This document shows, piece by piece, positions 18,517 through 28,359 of a stretch of DNA of 64,000 nt; positions within the stretch are counted from its first letter, which is position 1, and each line of letters opens with the position of its first letter. The notes under the pieces are model-generated. The model was not told where the DNA came from and ran no database searches. It saw nothing but the letters and a program-made list of their open reading frames with translations. The stretch covers positions 62,001-126,000 of the forward strand of contig NZ_JAHGVE010000011.1 in the NCBI RefSeq assembly GCF_018835585.1, read 5' to 3'. Source of the stretch: Pelorhabdus rhamnosifermentans. Its GTDB lineage: Bacteria > Bacillota > Negativicutes > UMGS1260. A program made the position numbers and the translations under genes.

Positions 18517-20133
18517 ATGGTTACACTATTTATAGCAGATGATGAACAACTAGAAAGACAGGCATTACGGCTAATTATTGAAAAAAATTGTCCTAACATT
18601 CAAATTATCGGTGAAGCGGGTGATGGAATCAGCACGGTTCATATGGTAATTGATGAAAAGCCGGATATTGTGTTAATGGATATTCGTATGCCTGGAATGA
18701 ATGGTTTAGAAGCTGCCAAGCGCATTCGAACGGTTTTGCCTGATTCGCATATTGTTATGCTTACGGCTTTTGATGAGTTTACTTATGCCAGGGAGGCCCT
18801 TACGATTGGCGCTGTGGAGTATCTGTTAAAGCCTGTTAGACCCGCTGGTATTGTGAGCGCCATGGCGGTAATCGAAAAAAGAATTGCTGGAATTCGAGTC
18901 AAACAAGCTGAAGAAGAGGAATTGCGCAAAAGTGTAGAATCGGCTCTCCCTTTTATCCAAATGTCTTTTGTCTATGATCTGATTTCTGGTTCTATTACAG
19001 AGCTTGATCACTTACAGCAACGTTCGCGTTTTTTAGGTCTTACTTTTGATCCTGGTGTAGCTCTTATCGTGGATATTGACAATTTTAAGCAACTTACTTG
19101 TCAGGACACGGAGCTTGAAAAGCAATTAATGAAACAAAAAGTTTATCAGCATATTTGTCAAGTTACTGGCAAGAATGCGTTAGTTACACCTTTTGGCAGT
19201 GATAATGTCATTGTTTTGCTAGGGTTCGCCAACGAAGATAGGTCCGAAGAAATTGAAAATTCCGTTCAGGAGATAGCTGTTACCATTAAAGAAAGTATTC
19301 GGCTTGAGATGAATATTGGCGTTACCATTGGCATTGGCAATTATTATGAGGACCCACGCGAGCTTCATAAGTCTTATTTGGAAGCTCGGCGTGCCGAACG
19401 GCAAAGGTTTTATCTTGGAGACGGTCAAATTATTCATATTAAGGATGTGCCTTATGTTAATGCCAGTCCCTTTAATTATCCCTTCCGGTATGAGAGGGCT
19501 GTTCTTGATAAGGTGCGGTGCGGTGACCGAGAACAAGCGAAGGAGACCCTCCATGAATTGCTCAATGGTATTTTTGCTAGTAAGGCTAGTATTGAGACAG
19601 TAAAGGCTTGCGTATTGGAACTTCTCATTGTATTATCCCGCTCCGCTGTAGAGGGAGGCGCAAATTTAGATCAGCTTACGTTGCTTAATTTTACTTGTAT
19701 TGATCAATTGACTGCTTGTAACACGAAAGGGCAAGTGGAACATTGGTTATTTGAGGCGCTCGATCATTTTATGGATAATATGTTGGATAATCGTGTGAGT
19801 ACGAATCTTAGGGTGATTAATCAAGCTTGTGATTATATTGTTCATCATTGTCATAAGAATATTTCTTTGGAAGACGTGGCTCAGACTGTCCATTTAAGTC
19901 CCTTTTATTTTAGTCGTTTATTTAAACAGGAAAAAGGCTATAATTTTGTTGATTTTCTTACACAAGTACGTATGGATAAAGCAAAAAAGTTGTTGCAGAA
20001 TCCTGATTTTACAGCAGTACGCATTGCTTCGGAAGTGGGCTATCAAGATGCTAGTTATTTTAGCCGCGTTTTTCGCCAGACAACAGGGTTGACACCCAAT
20101 CAGTATCGACAGGGAATAAATAAGCCTAAGTAA
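18517..20133 (+). CDS. AraC-family response regulator (YesN type), probable pdu activator
   Basis: A 538-residue regulator. The receiver domain (1-125) has DDEQ, phospho-acceptor Asp in LMDIRMPGMNG near residue 55, TAFD and KPV. A long middle region (about 140-420) has no assigned function. The C-terminal AraC DNA-binding domain has two helix-turn-helix units (ISLEDVAQTVHLSPFYFSRLF and AVRIASEVGYQDASYFSRVF, about 445-530). With the PocR-domain kinase it replaces the single-protein PocR activator, and should act on the pdu promoter region at 20224-20414. Confidence 0.88.
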   Translation: MVTLFIADDEQLERQALRLIIEKNCPNIQIIGEAGDGISTVHMVIDEKPDIVLMDIRMPGMNGLEAAKRIRTVLPDSHIVMLTAFDEFTYAREALTIGAVEYLLKPVRPAGIVSAMAVIEKRIAGIRVKQAEEEELRKSVESALPFIQMSFVYDLISGSITELDHLQQRSRFLGLTFDPGVALIVDIDNFKQLTCQDTELEKQLMKQKVYQHICQVTGKNALVTPFGSDNVIVLLGFANEDRSEEIENSVQEIAVTIKESIRLEMNIGVTIGIGNYYEDPRELHKSYLEARRAERQRFYLGDGQIIHIKDVPYVNASPFNYPFRYERAVLDKVRCGDREQAKETLHELLNGIFASKASIETVKACVLELLIVLSRSAVEGGANLDQLTLLNFTCIDQLTACNTKGQVEHWLFEALDHFMDNMLDNRVSTNLRVINQACDYIVHHCHKNISLEDVAQTVHLSPFYFSRLFKQEKGYNFVDFLTQVRMDKAKKLLQNPDFTAVRIASEVGYQDASYFSRVFRQTTGLTPNQYRQGINKPK

Positions 20134-20172
20134 AAGCGAGATTATCTCATTGATAGGATGTTATCTATTATA

Positions 20173-20226
20173 AAAATGACCAAACGGAGATTGTAACACT
20201 ACAATCTTTGTCTGGTCATTTTTATT
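20173..20226 (+). terminator. Terminator of the two-component operon
   Basis: A two-part hairpin: AAAATGACCA (20173-20182) with TGGTCATTTT, and AGATTGTA with TACAATCT inside. A T-run follows. Confidence 0.85.
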
Positions 20227-20414
20227 TGTAAAAAAAATTACATAGATGAACAAAAAAATCCTGTTAGCTTGTTTTTTTATTATTCGTGGATGAATAGATC
20301 GTCAAAATAGCAGCAAATATCTTTGATGCCTCAGCAATATTTAAGCAAGGTAGAAGAGATGAAAAGAGTAAATATACTTTTGTAAAACTATTTTGAAGAT
20401 TGCGAGGAAAGATC
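20224..20414 (+). promoter_or_regulatory. Presumed pdu promoter region
   Basis: This stretch holds the start signals of the 15-kb pdu operon. A TATACT at 20373-20378 could be a -10 box, but no good -35 box precedes it, as expected for a promoter that needs an AraC-type activator. I could not define an operator. Confidence 0.4.
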
Positions 20415-20756
20415 ATGGCAACAGAAAAACCACGCGTCGTTCAAGAATATGTACCAGGTAAACAGTTGACGCTAGCCCATCTTATTGCCAATCCAAAACG
20501 GGATTTGTGTGAAAAACTTGGACTTGTGACAAGTTCAGCCATTGGCATTCTAACGATTACACCCTGTGAGGCAGCCATTATTGCGGCAGATATTGCGACG
20601 AAAACGGCCGATGTTCAAATTGGTTTTATGGATCGTTTTACAGGTTCCCTCGTTATTACAGGGAATGTAGCTGCTGTTGAGGCAGCCCTCAGTCAGATTA
20701 TTCATGTTCTTCGTGATGGCTTGGGGTTTACAGGTCCAAAGTTGACGAAATCCTGA
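20415..20756 (+). CDS. pduU: Microcompartment shell protein PduU
   Basis: A 113-residue single-BMC-domain shell protein of the EutS/PduU type, with a circularly permuted fold. Motifs include the N-terminal [21 protein letters not shown] that forms the beta-barrel plug and [20 protein letters not shown]. The ATG at 20415 with AGGAAA upstream is chosen over the in-frame TTG at 20400. It heads the operon, as pduU-pduV often sit together. The next gene starts 1 nt after its stop. Confidence 0.92.
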   Translation: MATEKPRVVQEYVPGKQLTLAHLIANPKRDLCEKLGLVTSSAIGILTITPCEAAIIAADIATKTADVQIGFMDRFTGSLVITGNVAAVEAALSQIIHVLRDGLGFTGPKLTKS

Positions 20757-20757
20757 T

Positions 20758-21204
20758 ATGGAGAAGGTTATGTTTGTTGGTGCCGTAGGGGCCGGGAAAA
20801 CGTCGCTGATTCATGTATTACAGAATGATTGCCAAAAGGTACAGAAAACACAAAGTATTATTTTCACAGATGGTGCCATTGATACGCCAGGTGAATATGC
20901 GCAAATTCCACGATTTTATTCGGCACTACTGATTACTGCTGTGGAATCTTCGATTGTCGTTATTGTGCAAGATGCAACAGATTTAAAAACTACTCTTCCG
21001 CCTGGTTTTGCTGGGATATTTACGCGAAAGGTTGTTGGAGTAGTAACAAAAATTGATGCACTTGGCGCAGAAAGGGAGAAGGCTCGCAATCGGTTATTTC
21101 AAGTGGGGGTCAAAGATCCGATTTTTTTTGTTTCAGCCCATACAAGGGAAGGTATTGATGTATTCATGGATTACTTGATGAAAGGAGGTGTACATAATGA
21201 GTGA
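20758..21204 (+). CDS. pduV: PduV/EutP-family small GTPase-like protein
   Basis: A 148-residue P-loop protein. Walker A is [10 protein letters not shown] at residues 8-17, followed by DTPGEY, and the guanine-specificity motif is seen as TKID. Family members are thought to link microcompartments to cell structure or positioning. Its 3' end overlaps the start of pduA by 8 nt. Confidence 0.88.
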   Translation: MEKVMFVGAVGAGKTSLIHVLQNDCQKVQKTQSIIFTDGAIDTPGEYAQIPRFYSALLITAVESSIVVIVQDATDLKTTLPPGFAGIFTRKVVGVVTKIDALGAEREKARNRLFQVGVKDPIFFVSAHTREGIDVFMDYLMKGGVHNE

Positions 21205-21472
21205 AGCGCTAGGAATGGTTGAAACGCGTGGGTTAGTGGGGGCCATTGAAGCAGCTGATGCCATGGTTAAGGCAGCAAATGTCATTTTAATTGGCTATGA
21301 GAAAATTGGCTCAGGTTTGGTGACAGTCATGGTACGCGGTGATGTTGGCGCAATTAAAGCAGCCACAGAAGCGGGTGCTGCCGCCGCCCAAAGGGTGGGT
21401 GAAATTGTATCTGTTCATGTGATTCCACGTCCGCATACGGATGTAGAAAAAATTCTTCCCAAGGTAAAGTAG
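21197..21472 (+). CDS. pduA: Microcompartment shell protein PduA
   Basis: A 91-residue hexamer-forming BMC shell protein. It has [20 protein letters not shown] at the N-terminus, the pore loop KIGSG at about residues 37-41 and [12 protein letters not shown] near the C-terminus. The ATG at 21197 behind AAAGGAGGTG is the start; an in-frame GTG at 21188 is inside the ribosome site. It is almost identical to pduJ at 28043. In Salmonella the PduA pore admits propanediol. Confidence 0.95.
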   Translation: MSEALGMVETRGLVGAIEAADAMVKAANVILIGYEKIGSGLVTVMVRGDVGAIKAATEAGAAAAQRVGEIVSVHVIPRPHTDVEKILPKVK

Positions 21473-21498
21473 GCATTAATATGGAGGTGACAGGATAA

Positions 21499-22302
21499 AT
21501 GCAAGAACAATTAATTGACAAAGTGATGGATGAAATTAAGAAACGGATGGAAAGTCAGGAACCTGCCAAGGTGGAACAAGAGCAAGCGATAACGTCAGGA
21601 GCAAGTTTTGCGAATCCTGGACTAACTGAATTTGTGGGAACTGCTATTGGCGATACGATTGGTCTAGTTATTGCCAATGTGGATCCTATGCTGCATGACA
21701 TCATGAAAATTGATCCAAAATTCCGTTCGATCGGCATATTAGGTGGCCGTACTGGTGCCGGCCCTCATATTCTGGCTGCTGACGAGGCCGTCAAGGCTAC
21801 GAATACAGAAATTATTACGATTGAATTAGCCCGTGATACGAAAGGCGGCGCCGGACATGGTTGCTTGATCTTGTTTGGTGCTGAAGAAGTATCAGATGCC
21901 CGGAGAGCTATTGAAGTGGCACTAAAAGAACTAGATCGGACGATGGGCGATGTTTATGGTAATGATGCCGGTCATATTGAACTGCAATATACCGCTCGTG
22001 CCAGTTATGCAGTGAATAAAGCTTTTAATGGTCCGATTGGCAAGGCATTTGGTTTAGTTGTTGGTGCTCCAGCAGCTATTGGCGTACTCATGGCGGATGT
22101 GGCAGTGAAGACAGCTAATGTCGAATTAGTTGGCTATGCGAGCCCTGGTGGCGGAACAAGTTATTCTAACGAAGTTATTATTATGGTTACAGGTGATTCC
22201 GGTGCCGTGCGTCAAGCCGTACTTGCTGCGAAAGATACAGGGAAAAAACTACTGGAAGCACTAGGCGGGCCTGCTCCGTCGACAACAACACCTTATATTT
22301 AA
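21499..22302 (+). CDS. pduB: Trimeric shell protein PduB
   Basis: A 267-residue tandem-BMC shell protein that forms trimers with a gated central pore. The N-terminal amphipathic stretch (MQEQLIDKVMDEIKKRM) resembles the short form needed to anchor cargo to the shell. Two BMC repeats follow (about 45-145 and 160-260), the second with FGLVVGAPAAIGVLMADVAVKTANVEL-like sequence. It precedes the dehydratase genes, as in known pdu operons. Confidence 0.94.
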   Translation: MQEQLIDKVMDEIKKRMESQEPAKVEQEQAITSGASFANPGLTEFVGTAIGDTIGLVIANVDPMLHDIMKIDPKFRSIGILGGRTGAGPHILAADEAVKATNTEIITIELARDTKGGAGHGCLILFGAEEVSDARRAIEVALKELDRTMGDVYGNDAGHIELQYTARASYAVNKAFNGPIGKAFGLVVGAPAAIGVLMADVAVKTANVELVGYASPGGGTSYSNEVIIMVTGDSGAVRQAVLAAKDTGKKLLEALGGPAPSTTTPYI

Positions 22303-22323
22303 GTAGCAAGGAGGGGAGACAAC

Positions 22324-23994
22324 ATGAAAAAATCGAAACGTTTTGAAGCTTTGGCAGCGCGTCCTGTTAATCAGGATGGTTTTGTAGTGGAATGGCCGGA
22401 AGTAGGCCTTATGGCGATGGGGAGCCCGAATGATCCGAAACCGAGCATCAAAGTGGTCAATGGTAAGATTGCCGAAATGGATGGGATTCCCCGCGAAAAA
22501 TTTGACTTTATTGACCAATTTATTGCCGATTACGCAATTGATGTGTCTATTACTGAACAAGCCATGGCGATGGATGATTTGGCTATTGCCAAAATGCTTG
22601 TGGATGTCAATGTTTCACGCGATGAAATTGTCAAGGTAGTTCGTGGACTGACAGCAGCCAAGATTGTTGCTGTATTCAATAAAATGAATGTCGTTGAAAT
22701 GATGATGGCGTTACAAAAGATGCGGGCGCGTAAGATTCCTTCTAATCAGTGTCATATTACGAATATCAACGATAATCCTGTCTTAATTGCAGCAGATGGT
22801 GCTGAAGCTGCACTACGTGGTTTCGATGAAATGGAAACAACCGTTGCGGTCGTTCGTTATGCGCCATTTAATGCCTTGTCGCTTTTAATTGGCGGTCAGA
22901 CCGGACGAGGTGGTACGCTTATTCAATGTTCCTTAGAAGAAGCGACGGAACTGGAATTGGGTATGCGCGGTATTACTGCTTATGCTGAGACGATCTCTGT
23001 CTATGGTACGGAAAATGTTTTTGTTGATGGTGATGATACGCCATGGTCTAAGGCTTTTTTGGCTTCGGCTTATGCGTCACGAGGTCTTAAAATGCGCTTT
23101 ACTTCTGGAACTGGTTCCGAGGTGCAAATGGGGTATGCCGAAGGCAAATCGATGCTCTATCTCGAAGTTCGCTGCATCATGATTACCAAGGGTGCTGGGG
23201 CACAGGGACTTCAGAATGGTTCTGTTAGCTGTATTGGTGTGCCTGCCGCTGTTCCATCAGGAATTCGAGCCGTACTTGCTGAGAATCTTTGTACTTCTAT
23301 GATGGATTTGGAAGTAGCCTCAAGTAATGACCAGACCTTTACTCATTCCGATATTCGGCGCACAGCACGGACATTGATGCAAATGTTACCTGGAACGGAC
23401 TTTATTTGTTCAGGCTATGGCGGGATTCCTAACTATGATAATATGTTTGCTGGTTCCAATTGGGATGTAGATGACTATGATGATTGGAACATTATTCAAC
23501 GTGATCTTAAAGTAGATGGTGGATTGCGGCCGATTTTGGAAGAAGAAGCCATTGCTGTTCGAAACAAAGCAGCGCGAGCCTTGCAAGCTGTTTTTAAAGA
23601 ATTGGGCTTCCCGGCTATTACGGATGAAGAAGTGGAAGCAGCTACTTATGCCCATGGCAGTAAGGATATGCCGCAGCGGAATGTTGTAGAAGATTTAAAA
23701 GCGGCACAGGAATTAATGAGTCGCGGCATTACGGGTTTGGATATTATTAAAGCCTTGTCAAAGGCCGGGTTTGATGATTTGGCTACCAATGTACTGAATC
23801 TGTTGAAACAACGTATTTCCGGCGATTATCTTCATGCCGCAGCTATTCTTGATAAAGACTTTAATGTCATTAGTGCCGTCAATAATCGTAATGATTATAT
23901 GGGACCTGGCACAGGGTATCGGATGAGTGACGAACGTTGGGATGAAATTAAAAATATCAGTCAGGCCATTAATCCGTCTGATTTTGATGTTTGA
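22324..23994 (+). CDS. pduC: B12-dependent propanediol/glycerol dehydratase, large subunit
   Basis: A 556-residue alpha subunit that, with PduD and PduE, converts 1,2-propanediol to propionaldehyde by adenosylcobalamin radical chemistry. It starts KSKRFEALAARPVNQDGF, carries MALQKMRARKIPSNQCHITN and GSVSCIGVPAAVPSGIRAV, and matches the Salmonella subunit in length. Sequence alone does not separate diol from glycerol dehydratase, but the microcompartment context favours propanediol. The start follows AAGGAGGGG. Confidence 0.96.
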   Translation: MKKSKRFEALAARPVNQDGFVVEWPEVGLMAMGSPNDPKPSIKVVNGKIAEMDGIPREKFDFIDQFIADYAIDVSITEQAMAMDDLAIAKMLVDVNVSRDEIVKVVRGLTAAKIVAVFNKMNVVEMMMALQKMRARKIPSNQCHITNINDNPVLIAADGAEAALRGFDEMETTVAVVRYAPFNALSLLIGGQTGRGGTLIQCSLEEATELELGMRGITAYAETISVYGTENVFVDGDDTPWSKAFLASAYASRGLKMRFTSGTGSEVQMGYAEGKSMLYLEVRCIMITKGAGAQGLQNGSVSCIGVPAAVPSGIRAVLAENLCTSMMDLEVASSNDQTFTHSDIRRTARTLMQMLPGTDFICSGYGGIPNYDNMFAGSNWDVDDYDDWNIIQRDLKVDGGLRPILEEEAIAVRNKAARALQAVFKELGFPAITDEEVEAATYAHGSKDMPQRNVVEDLKAAQELMSRGITGLDIIKALSKAGFDDLATNVLNLLKQRISGDYLHAAAILDKDFNVISAVNNRNDYMGPGTGYRMSDERWDEIKNISQAINPSDFDV

Positions 23995-24018
23995 GTAAGG
24001 AAAAGAGGTGCATGGAAA

Positions 24019-24663
24019 ATGCAAATGAACGAGCAAATGATTCGTGAAATTGTAGTGCAAGTCCTGCAAGGCATGGAAAGTGAGATACCACAGGCTGCGA
24101 AACCCGTCACAACGGGTCATCCGATGAAACTTGTTGAAAAAGGCGTTGCTACTGCGGCCAGTCGGGCCGATGAAGTAGTTATTGCCTTGGCACCGGCTTT
24201 TGGTAAGTTCCAGAATAAAACCATTGTGAATGTTCCTCATAGTGATGTACTGCGGGAAATGATTGCAGGTATTGAGGAAGAAGGTCTTCATGCCCGGGTT
24301 GTTCGTATATTGCGTACTTCTGATGTTGGTTTTGCTGCCCATGATGCAACGAAGTTCAGCGGGTCGGGGATTGCCATTGGAATTCAATCACGCGGCACGA
24401 CGGTTATTCACCAGAAAGACTTGCCGCCTTTAAGTAATTTGGAACTCTTTCCTCAGTCACCGTTATTAGATTTAGCTGCCTATCGGGCGATTGGACGTAA
24501 TGCAGCCAAATATGCCAAGGGAGAGTCTCCTACACCGGTTCCTACCCGAAATGATCAAATGGCACGGCCGAAATATCAGGCTAAAGCAGCTATCTTGCAT
24601 ATTAAGGAAACGGAACATGTTGTGCCAGGCGCGAAGCCAATCGAGATTGAAGTGCAATTTTAA
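24019..24663 (+). CDS. pduD: Propanediol dehydratase, medium subunit
   Basis: A 214-residue beta subunit that contributes to cobalamin binding. The first 18 residues ([16 protein letters not shown]) form an amphipathic helix of the kind that targets PduD into the microcompartment. The core contains [13 protein letters not shown] and [19 protein letters not shown], typical of the family. It lies 24 nt after pduC. Confidence 0.95.
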   Translation: MQMNEQMIREIVVQVLQGMESEIPQAAKPVTTGHPMKLVEKGVATAASRADEVVIALAPAFGKFQNKTIVNVPHSDVLREMIAGIEEEGLHARVVRILRTSDVGFAAHDATKFSGSGIAIGIQSRGTTVIHQKDLPPLSNLELFPQSPLLDLAAYRAIGRNAAKYAKGESPTPVPTRNDQMARPKYQAKAAILHIKETEHVVPGAKPIEIEVQF

Positions 24664-24683
24664 GTCGTTGGAGGTGAAGATAA

Positions 24684-25211
24684 ATGGCCACAGAAAAGAT
24701 GGTGGAAGATATTGTTCGTGAGGTTTTAAAATCCATGTATCAAGGAAAAGACACGTCGGGAAATCAGACATCTCAAAGCGCGGCAGGAAAGGCTCAGGGC
24801 CTGAATGCTGACAAAGATTATCCCTTGTCAACGAAGCGCCCAGAACTTTTAAAAACGCCGACAGGTAAGAAATTATCGGATATTACCATTGAAAAAGTAT
24901 TAAATGGCGAGGTGACGGCAAAGGACGTCAGTATTGCTCCCGAGACGTTAAGAATGCAGGCTGAAATTGCTGATAGTGTCAATCGTAAACAGTTTGGTGA
25001 TAATTTGCGGCGGGCTGCTGAACTGACAATTGTTCCAGATAAGCGTATCCTGGAAATTTATAATGCTCTTCGTCCGAATCGTTCAACTAAGCAAGAGTTG
25101 CTTGCGATTGCAGATGAATTAGAACAGCAGTACCATGCCAAAATTAACGCAGATCTGATCCGTGAAGCGGCGGATGTGTATGAACGCCGAAATCGTCTGC
25201 GCGTACAGTAA
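24684..25211 (+). CDS. pduE: Propanediol dehydratase, small subunit
   Basis: A 175-residue gamma subunit. Another amphipathic N-terminal helix (TEKMVEDIVREVLKSMY) is followed by a low-complexity linker and the conserved body with DYPLSTKRPELLKTPTGK and LRPNRSTKQELLAIADELE. It completes the dehydratase and is 12 nt from the reactivase gene. Confidence 0.95.
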   Translation: MATEKMVEDIVREVLKSMYQGKDTSGNQTSQSAAGKAQGLNADKDYPLSTKRPELLKTPTGKKLSDITIEKVLNGEVTAKDVSIAPETLRMQAEIADSVNRKQFGDNLRRAAELTIVPDKRILEIYNALRPNRSTKQELLAIADELEQQYHAKINADLIREAADVYERRNRLRVQ

Positions 25212-25223
25212 GGTGGGGTTGTC

Positions 25224-27047
25224 ATGACGATCATTGCAGGTGTGGATGTTGGCAATTCGACAACTGAAATTTGTTTAGCAAAAATTGAGGACGGAAAACC
25301 GACGCAATTTCTTGCTAGCAGTATTGTAAAAACAACGGGTATCAAAGGAACGGTAGCCAATGTTCCGGGCATTGTCATTGCCCTTAAAGATGCATTGCAA
25401 AAATCCGGGCTCCTGATAGCTGATTTGAAGGAAATTAGGATCAATGAGGCAACACCTGTAATTGGTGATTTGGCAATGGAGACCATTACGGAAACGATTA
25501 TTACTGAATCAACCATGATTGGACATAATCCTTCTACACCTGGTGGCGTAGGCTTAGGTGTTGGTCTTACTGTAGCCTATAGTCAGCTTGATCATGTTGC
25601 AGCAGGGGATCAGGTTATTTGTATTGTTCCGCAAGATGTCGACTTTGAAGAGGCAGCACGAAAGATTAATGCGGTTTTGACACGCGGCGTCGATGTTCAA
25701 GGCATTATTGTACGGCAAGATGATGCAGTATTGATTGCCAATCGACTGCAAAAGGTGTTACCGATTATTGATGAAGTCACGCTTATTGAGAAGGTTCCTT
25801 TTGACATGTTGGCTGCAGTAGAAGTCGCTGCGGCAGGGCAAACGATTCAAACCCTATCCAATCCCTATGGTATTGCTACGGTGTTTAATTTGTCCGCTGA
25901 GGATACGAAGCTTGTTGTACCCATTGCTCGGGCGCTTATTGGCAATCGTTCAGCTGTTGTTGTACGGACTCCGCAGGGGGATGTGAAGGCCCGTACCATT
26001 CCTGCCGGATTCATTACGATTATCGGGGAAAAAGGGAAGAGTGATCTTGATATTGAATCAGGTGCTCCTAAAATTATGGAGACAGTGGAACGCGTACAGC
26101 CTGTCCTGGATATTCAGGGAGAAGCAGGAACAAATGTTAACGGCATGCTGGAAAGGGTGCGTCAGGTTATGAGTGACTTGACGGCTCAGCCACTAGGTGA
26201 AATGAAAATACAGGATATTTTAGCTGTTGATACCTTTGTGCCCCAAAAAGTACAAGGTGGTTTAGCGGGAGAATTTGCTCTGGAAAATGCTGTCGCCTTG
26301 GCGGCGATGGTGAAAACGACACGTCTTCCCATGCAACAAATTGCCAATGAATTGACGAATCAGTTGGGCGTTAAGGTTATTATTGCCGGAGTAGAAGCCA
26401 ACATGGCTATTCGCGGTGCCCTTACAACACCAGGAACGGATAAACCTTTAGCTATTCTTGATATGGGCGGTGGCTCGACAGATGCGGCGGTAATTAGCAA
26501 GAGTGAGCAAGTCGATGCCATTCATTTGGCTGGTGCAGGCGATATGGTAACCATGCTGATCAATTCGGAATTAGGACTGAATGATTTCGATTTAGCGGAA
26601 GATATTAAAAAATATCCTTTAGCTAAAGTGGAAAGCTTATTTCATATTCGGTTGGAAGATGGGACAGTGAAGTTTTTTAATGAGCATCTTTCACCGCAGG
26701 TCTTTTCACGCGTTGTCATTTTAAAAGAGGATGGGATGGTACCCATTCCTTCTCACCATCCGCTTGATAAAATTCGACATGTCCGGCGCGAGGCCAAGAA
26801 ACGGGTTTTTGTTACAAATGCTTTGCGTTCTCTGGCACGTGTAGCACCCACAGGCAATATTCGTCATATGGAATTTGTTGTTTTAGTCGGAGGATCGGCG
26901 TTAGATTTTGAAGTGGCCGATATGGTGACAGATGCGCTAGGCGAGTATGGCATTGTTTGCGGACGCGGTAATATTCGCGGTTCAGAAGGACCTCGTAATG
27001 CTGTAGCGACAGGTCTGGTACTATCCTATTTTGACGGAGAGGCATGA
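25224..27047 (+). CDS. pduG: Diol dehydratase reactivase, large subunit
   Basis: A 607-residue chaperone-like ATPase that, with PduH, swaps damaged cobalamin out of the dehydratase. The Hsp70-like nucleotide-binding elements are AGVDVGNSTTE at the N-terminus and LDMGGGSTDAA at about 415-425, with a C-terminal GRGNIRGSEGPRNAVATG. It overlaps pduH by 4 nt (ATGA), indicating translational coupling. Confidence 0.95.
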   Translation: MTIIAGVDVGNSTTEICLAKIEDGKPTQFLASSIVKTTGIKGTVANVPGIVIALKDALQKSGLLIADLKEIRINEATPVIGDLAMETITETIITESTMIGHNPSTPGGVGLGVGLTVAYSQLDHVAAGDQVICIVPQDVDFEEAARKINAVLTRGVDVQGIIVRQDDAVLIANRLQKVLPIIDEVTLIEKVPFDMLAAVEVAAAGQTIQTLSNPYGIATVFNLSAEDTKLVVPIARALIGNRSAVVVRTPQGDVKARTIPAGFITIIGEKGKSDLDIESGAPKIMETVERVQPVLDIQGEAGTNVNGMLERVRQVMSDLTAQPLGEMKIQDILAVDTFVPQKVQGGLAGEFALENAVALAAMVKTTRLPMQQIANELTNQLGVKVIIAGVEANMAIRGALTTPGTDKPLAILDMGGGSTDAAVISKSEQVDAIHLAGAGDMVTMLINSELGLNDFDLAEDIKKYPLAKVESLFHIRLEDGTVKFFNEHLSPQVFSRVVILKEDGMVPIPSHHPLDKIRHVRREAKKRVFVTNALRSLARVAPTGNIRHMEFVVLVGGSALDFEVADMVTDALGEYGIVCGRGNIRGSEGPRNAVATGLVLSYFDGEA

Positions 27048-27520
27048 TAGTTATGACAACAGAAGAAAATTTTATGAAACCTTGTATCGCTATTCAAGTC
27101 TTTCCTCATGTAGGTTGTGAACAAAAGCTGCGGGAAATCACAGCAGGGATGGAAGAAGAAGGGATTCCCTGCGCCATTGTGACAAGTAGCGAACAAGATG
27201 CTGTAAAGCTGGCCTTTCAAGGTGCCTGTGATTCCAGGCTTGGCGTGGGATTAGGTGTTGGAGAACAAAGTGTGTCTATCCATTACGCGAAATTGCCGCC
27301 TGAGCAACCACTCTTTGTGCTGAATGGTTATGGCAGCGTACAGGAATGGCGCTGTTATGGCTATAATGCAGCACGACTGGTAAAAGGTATTCCTTTTAAA
27401 AAAACATCAAAGGACTCTGGCGTTACCCAGTCGTCGGATTCAGCTGATTTGTACCGCACAATTAGCAGCATGGTTGCTAAAATATTGCAAGAATTTGCAC
27501 AAGGCCATGGAAAGGTGTGA
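27044..27520 (+). CDS. pduH: Diol dehydratase reactivase, small subunit
   Basis: A protein of up to 158 residues (ATG 27053 or 27074 are in-frame alternatives), resembling the beta-subunit fold of the dehydratase. The block [13 protein letters not shown], the [10 protein letters not shown] motif and the [20 protein letters not shown] segment are family features. The C-terminus is longer than in the Salmonella protein. Confidence 0.9.
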   Translation: MIVMTTEENFMKPCIAIQVFPHVGCEQKLREITAGMEEEGIPCAIVTSSEQDAVKLAFQGACDSRLGVGLGVGEQSVSIHYAKLPPEQPLFVLNGYGSVQEWRCYGYNAARLVKGIPFKKTSKDSGVTQSSDSADLYRTISSMVAKILQEFAQGHGKV

Positions 27521-27524
27521 GAGC

Positions 27525-28043
27525 ATGGTCAAAAATGCTTTAGGCTTGATAGAAACCGTTGGCTTAGTTGCTGCCGTCGAAGCCGCTGATGCGGCAATTA
27601 AGGCGGCTAATATTGAGCTGGTTGGCTATGAATTAACGCGTGGCAGTGGTTTAGTTGTTATTAAGTTATTTGGTGATGTGGGTGCGGTAAAGGCTGCCGT
27701 AGAGGCAGGAAAGAACGCTGCAAGCAAAATAGGAAAAGTATGGACGACTCATGTTATTCCGCGTCCTCATGCTGAACTTGAAGGTATTTTGCTGACAAAG
27801 GACACGGTTGGACTAAATAAAAAAAAGCCTGCATTGAGCGCAGAAACTGAAAGGTCAGCAGTAGAAGTAAGTAGTGAAGTGCCTTCTATTAAGAACAGTG
27901 ATGAAATAGAACGCGCTGAAATGGACCAATTAACTGCTGTTCCTACGTGTAATCTTTGCTTAGATCCTGCTTGCAGTCGTAAAAAAGGTGAGCCACGGAT
28001 CAACTGTATTCACTACGATCAGAATAATAAGGGGGAATTGTAA
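27525..28043 (+). CDS. pduK: Shell protein PduK with cysteine-rich tail
   Basis: A 172-residue protein. The first 90 residues are a BMC domain ([29 protein letters not shown]). A linker of about 50 polar residues leads to [20 protein letters not shown]. The CxxCxxxxCx(10)C spacing looks able to bind an Fe-S cluster or other metal, as proposed for PduK. ATG 27525 is chosen because it has GGTGTGAG upstream; the frame remains open back to 27474 inside pduH. The stop overlaps the start of pduJ (TAATG). Confidence 0.92.
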   Translation: MVKNALGLIETVGLVAAVEAADAAIKAANIELVGYELTRGSGLVVIKLFGDVGAVKAAVEAGKNAASKIGKVWTTHVIPRPHAELEGILLTKDTVGLNKKKPALSAETERSAVEVSSEVPSIKNSDEIERAEMDQLTAVPTCNLCLDPACSRKKGEPRINCIHYDQNNKGEL

Positions 28044-28333
28044 TGCGCGGAGAGGCATTAGGTATGGTAGAAACAAGAGGATTAGTAGGTGCCATTGAAG
28101 CTGCTGATGCCATGGTTAAGGCAGCAAATGTGATACTCGTTGGGTATGAAAAAATTGGTTCAGGACTTGTCACTGTCATGGTTCGCGGTGATGTCGGTGC
28201 TGTCAAAGCAGCTACAGACAGTGGTGCCGCTGCAGCGGAAAAAGTCGGAGAAGTCGTATCGATTCATGTTATTCCACGTCCTCATACAGATATTGAAAAG
28301 ATTTTGCCGAAAGTAGACGTTCAAGGCGAATAA
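28043..28333 (+). CDS. pduJ: Microcompartment shell protein PduJ
   Basis: A 96-residue hexameric BMC shell protein, the most abundant shell component in known pdu systems. It differs from PduA (21197) at only a few positions, mostly after residue 60 and in the C-terminal extension VDVQGE. It has the same pore loop KIGSG. It is translationally coupled to pduK. Confidence 0.95.
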   Translation: MRGEALGMVETRGLVGAIEAADAMVKAANVILVGYEKIGSGLVTVMVRGDVGAVKAATDSGAAAAEKVGEVVSIHVIPRPHTDIEKILPKVDVQGE

Positions 28334-28359
28334 GGTTCTAAAAGGTTATTGGAGGTGAG

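Noticed and set aside
21197-28333. pduA and pduJ as a recent direct repeat or mobile duplication
   Set aside because: Such near-identical shell paralogues are normal in pdu operons; no insertion-sequence ends flank them.
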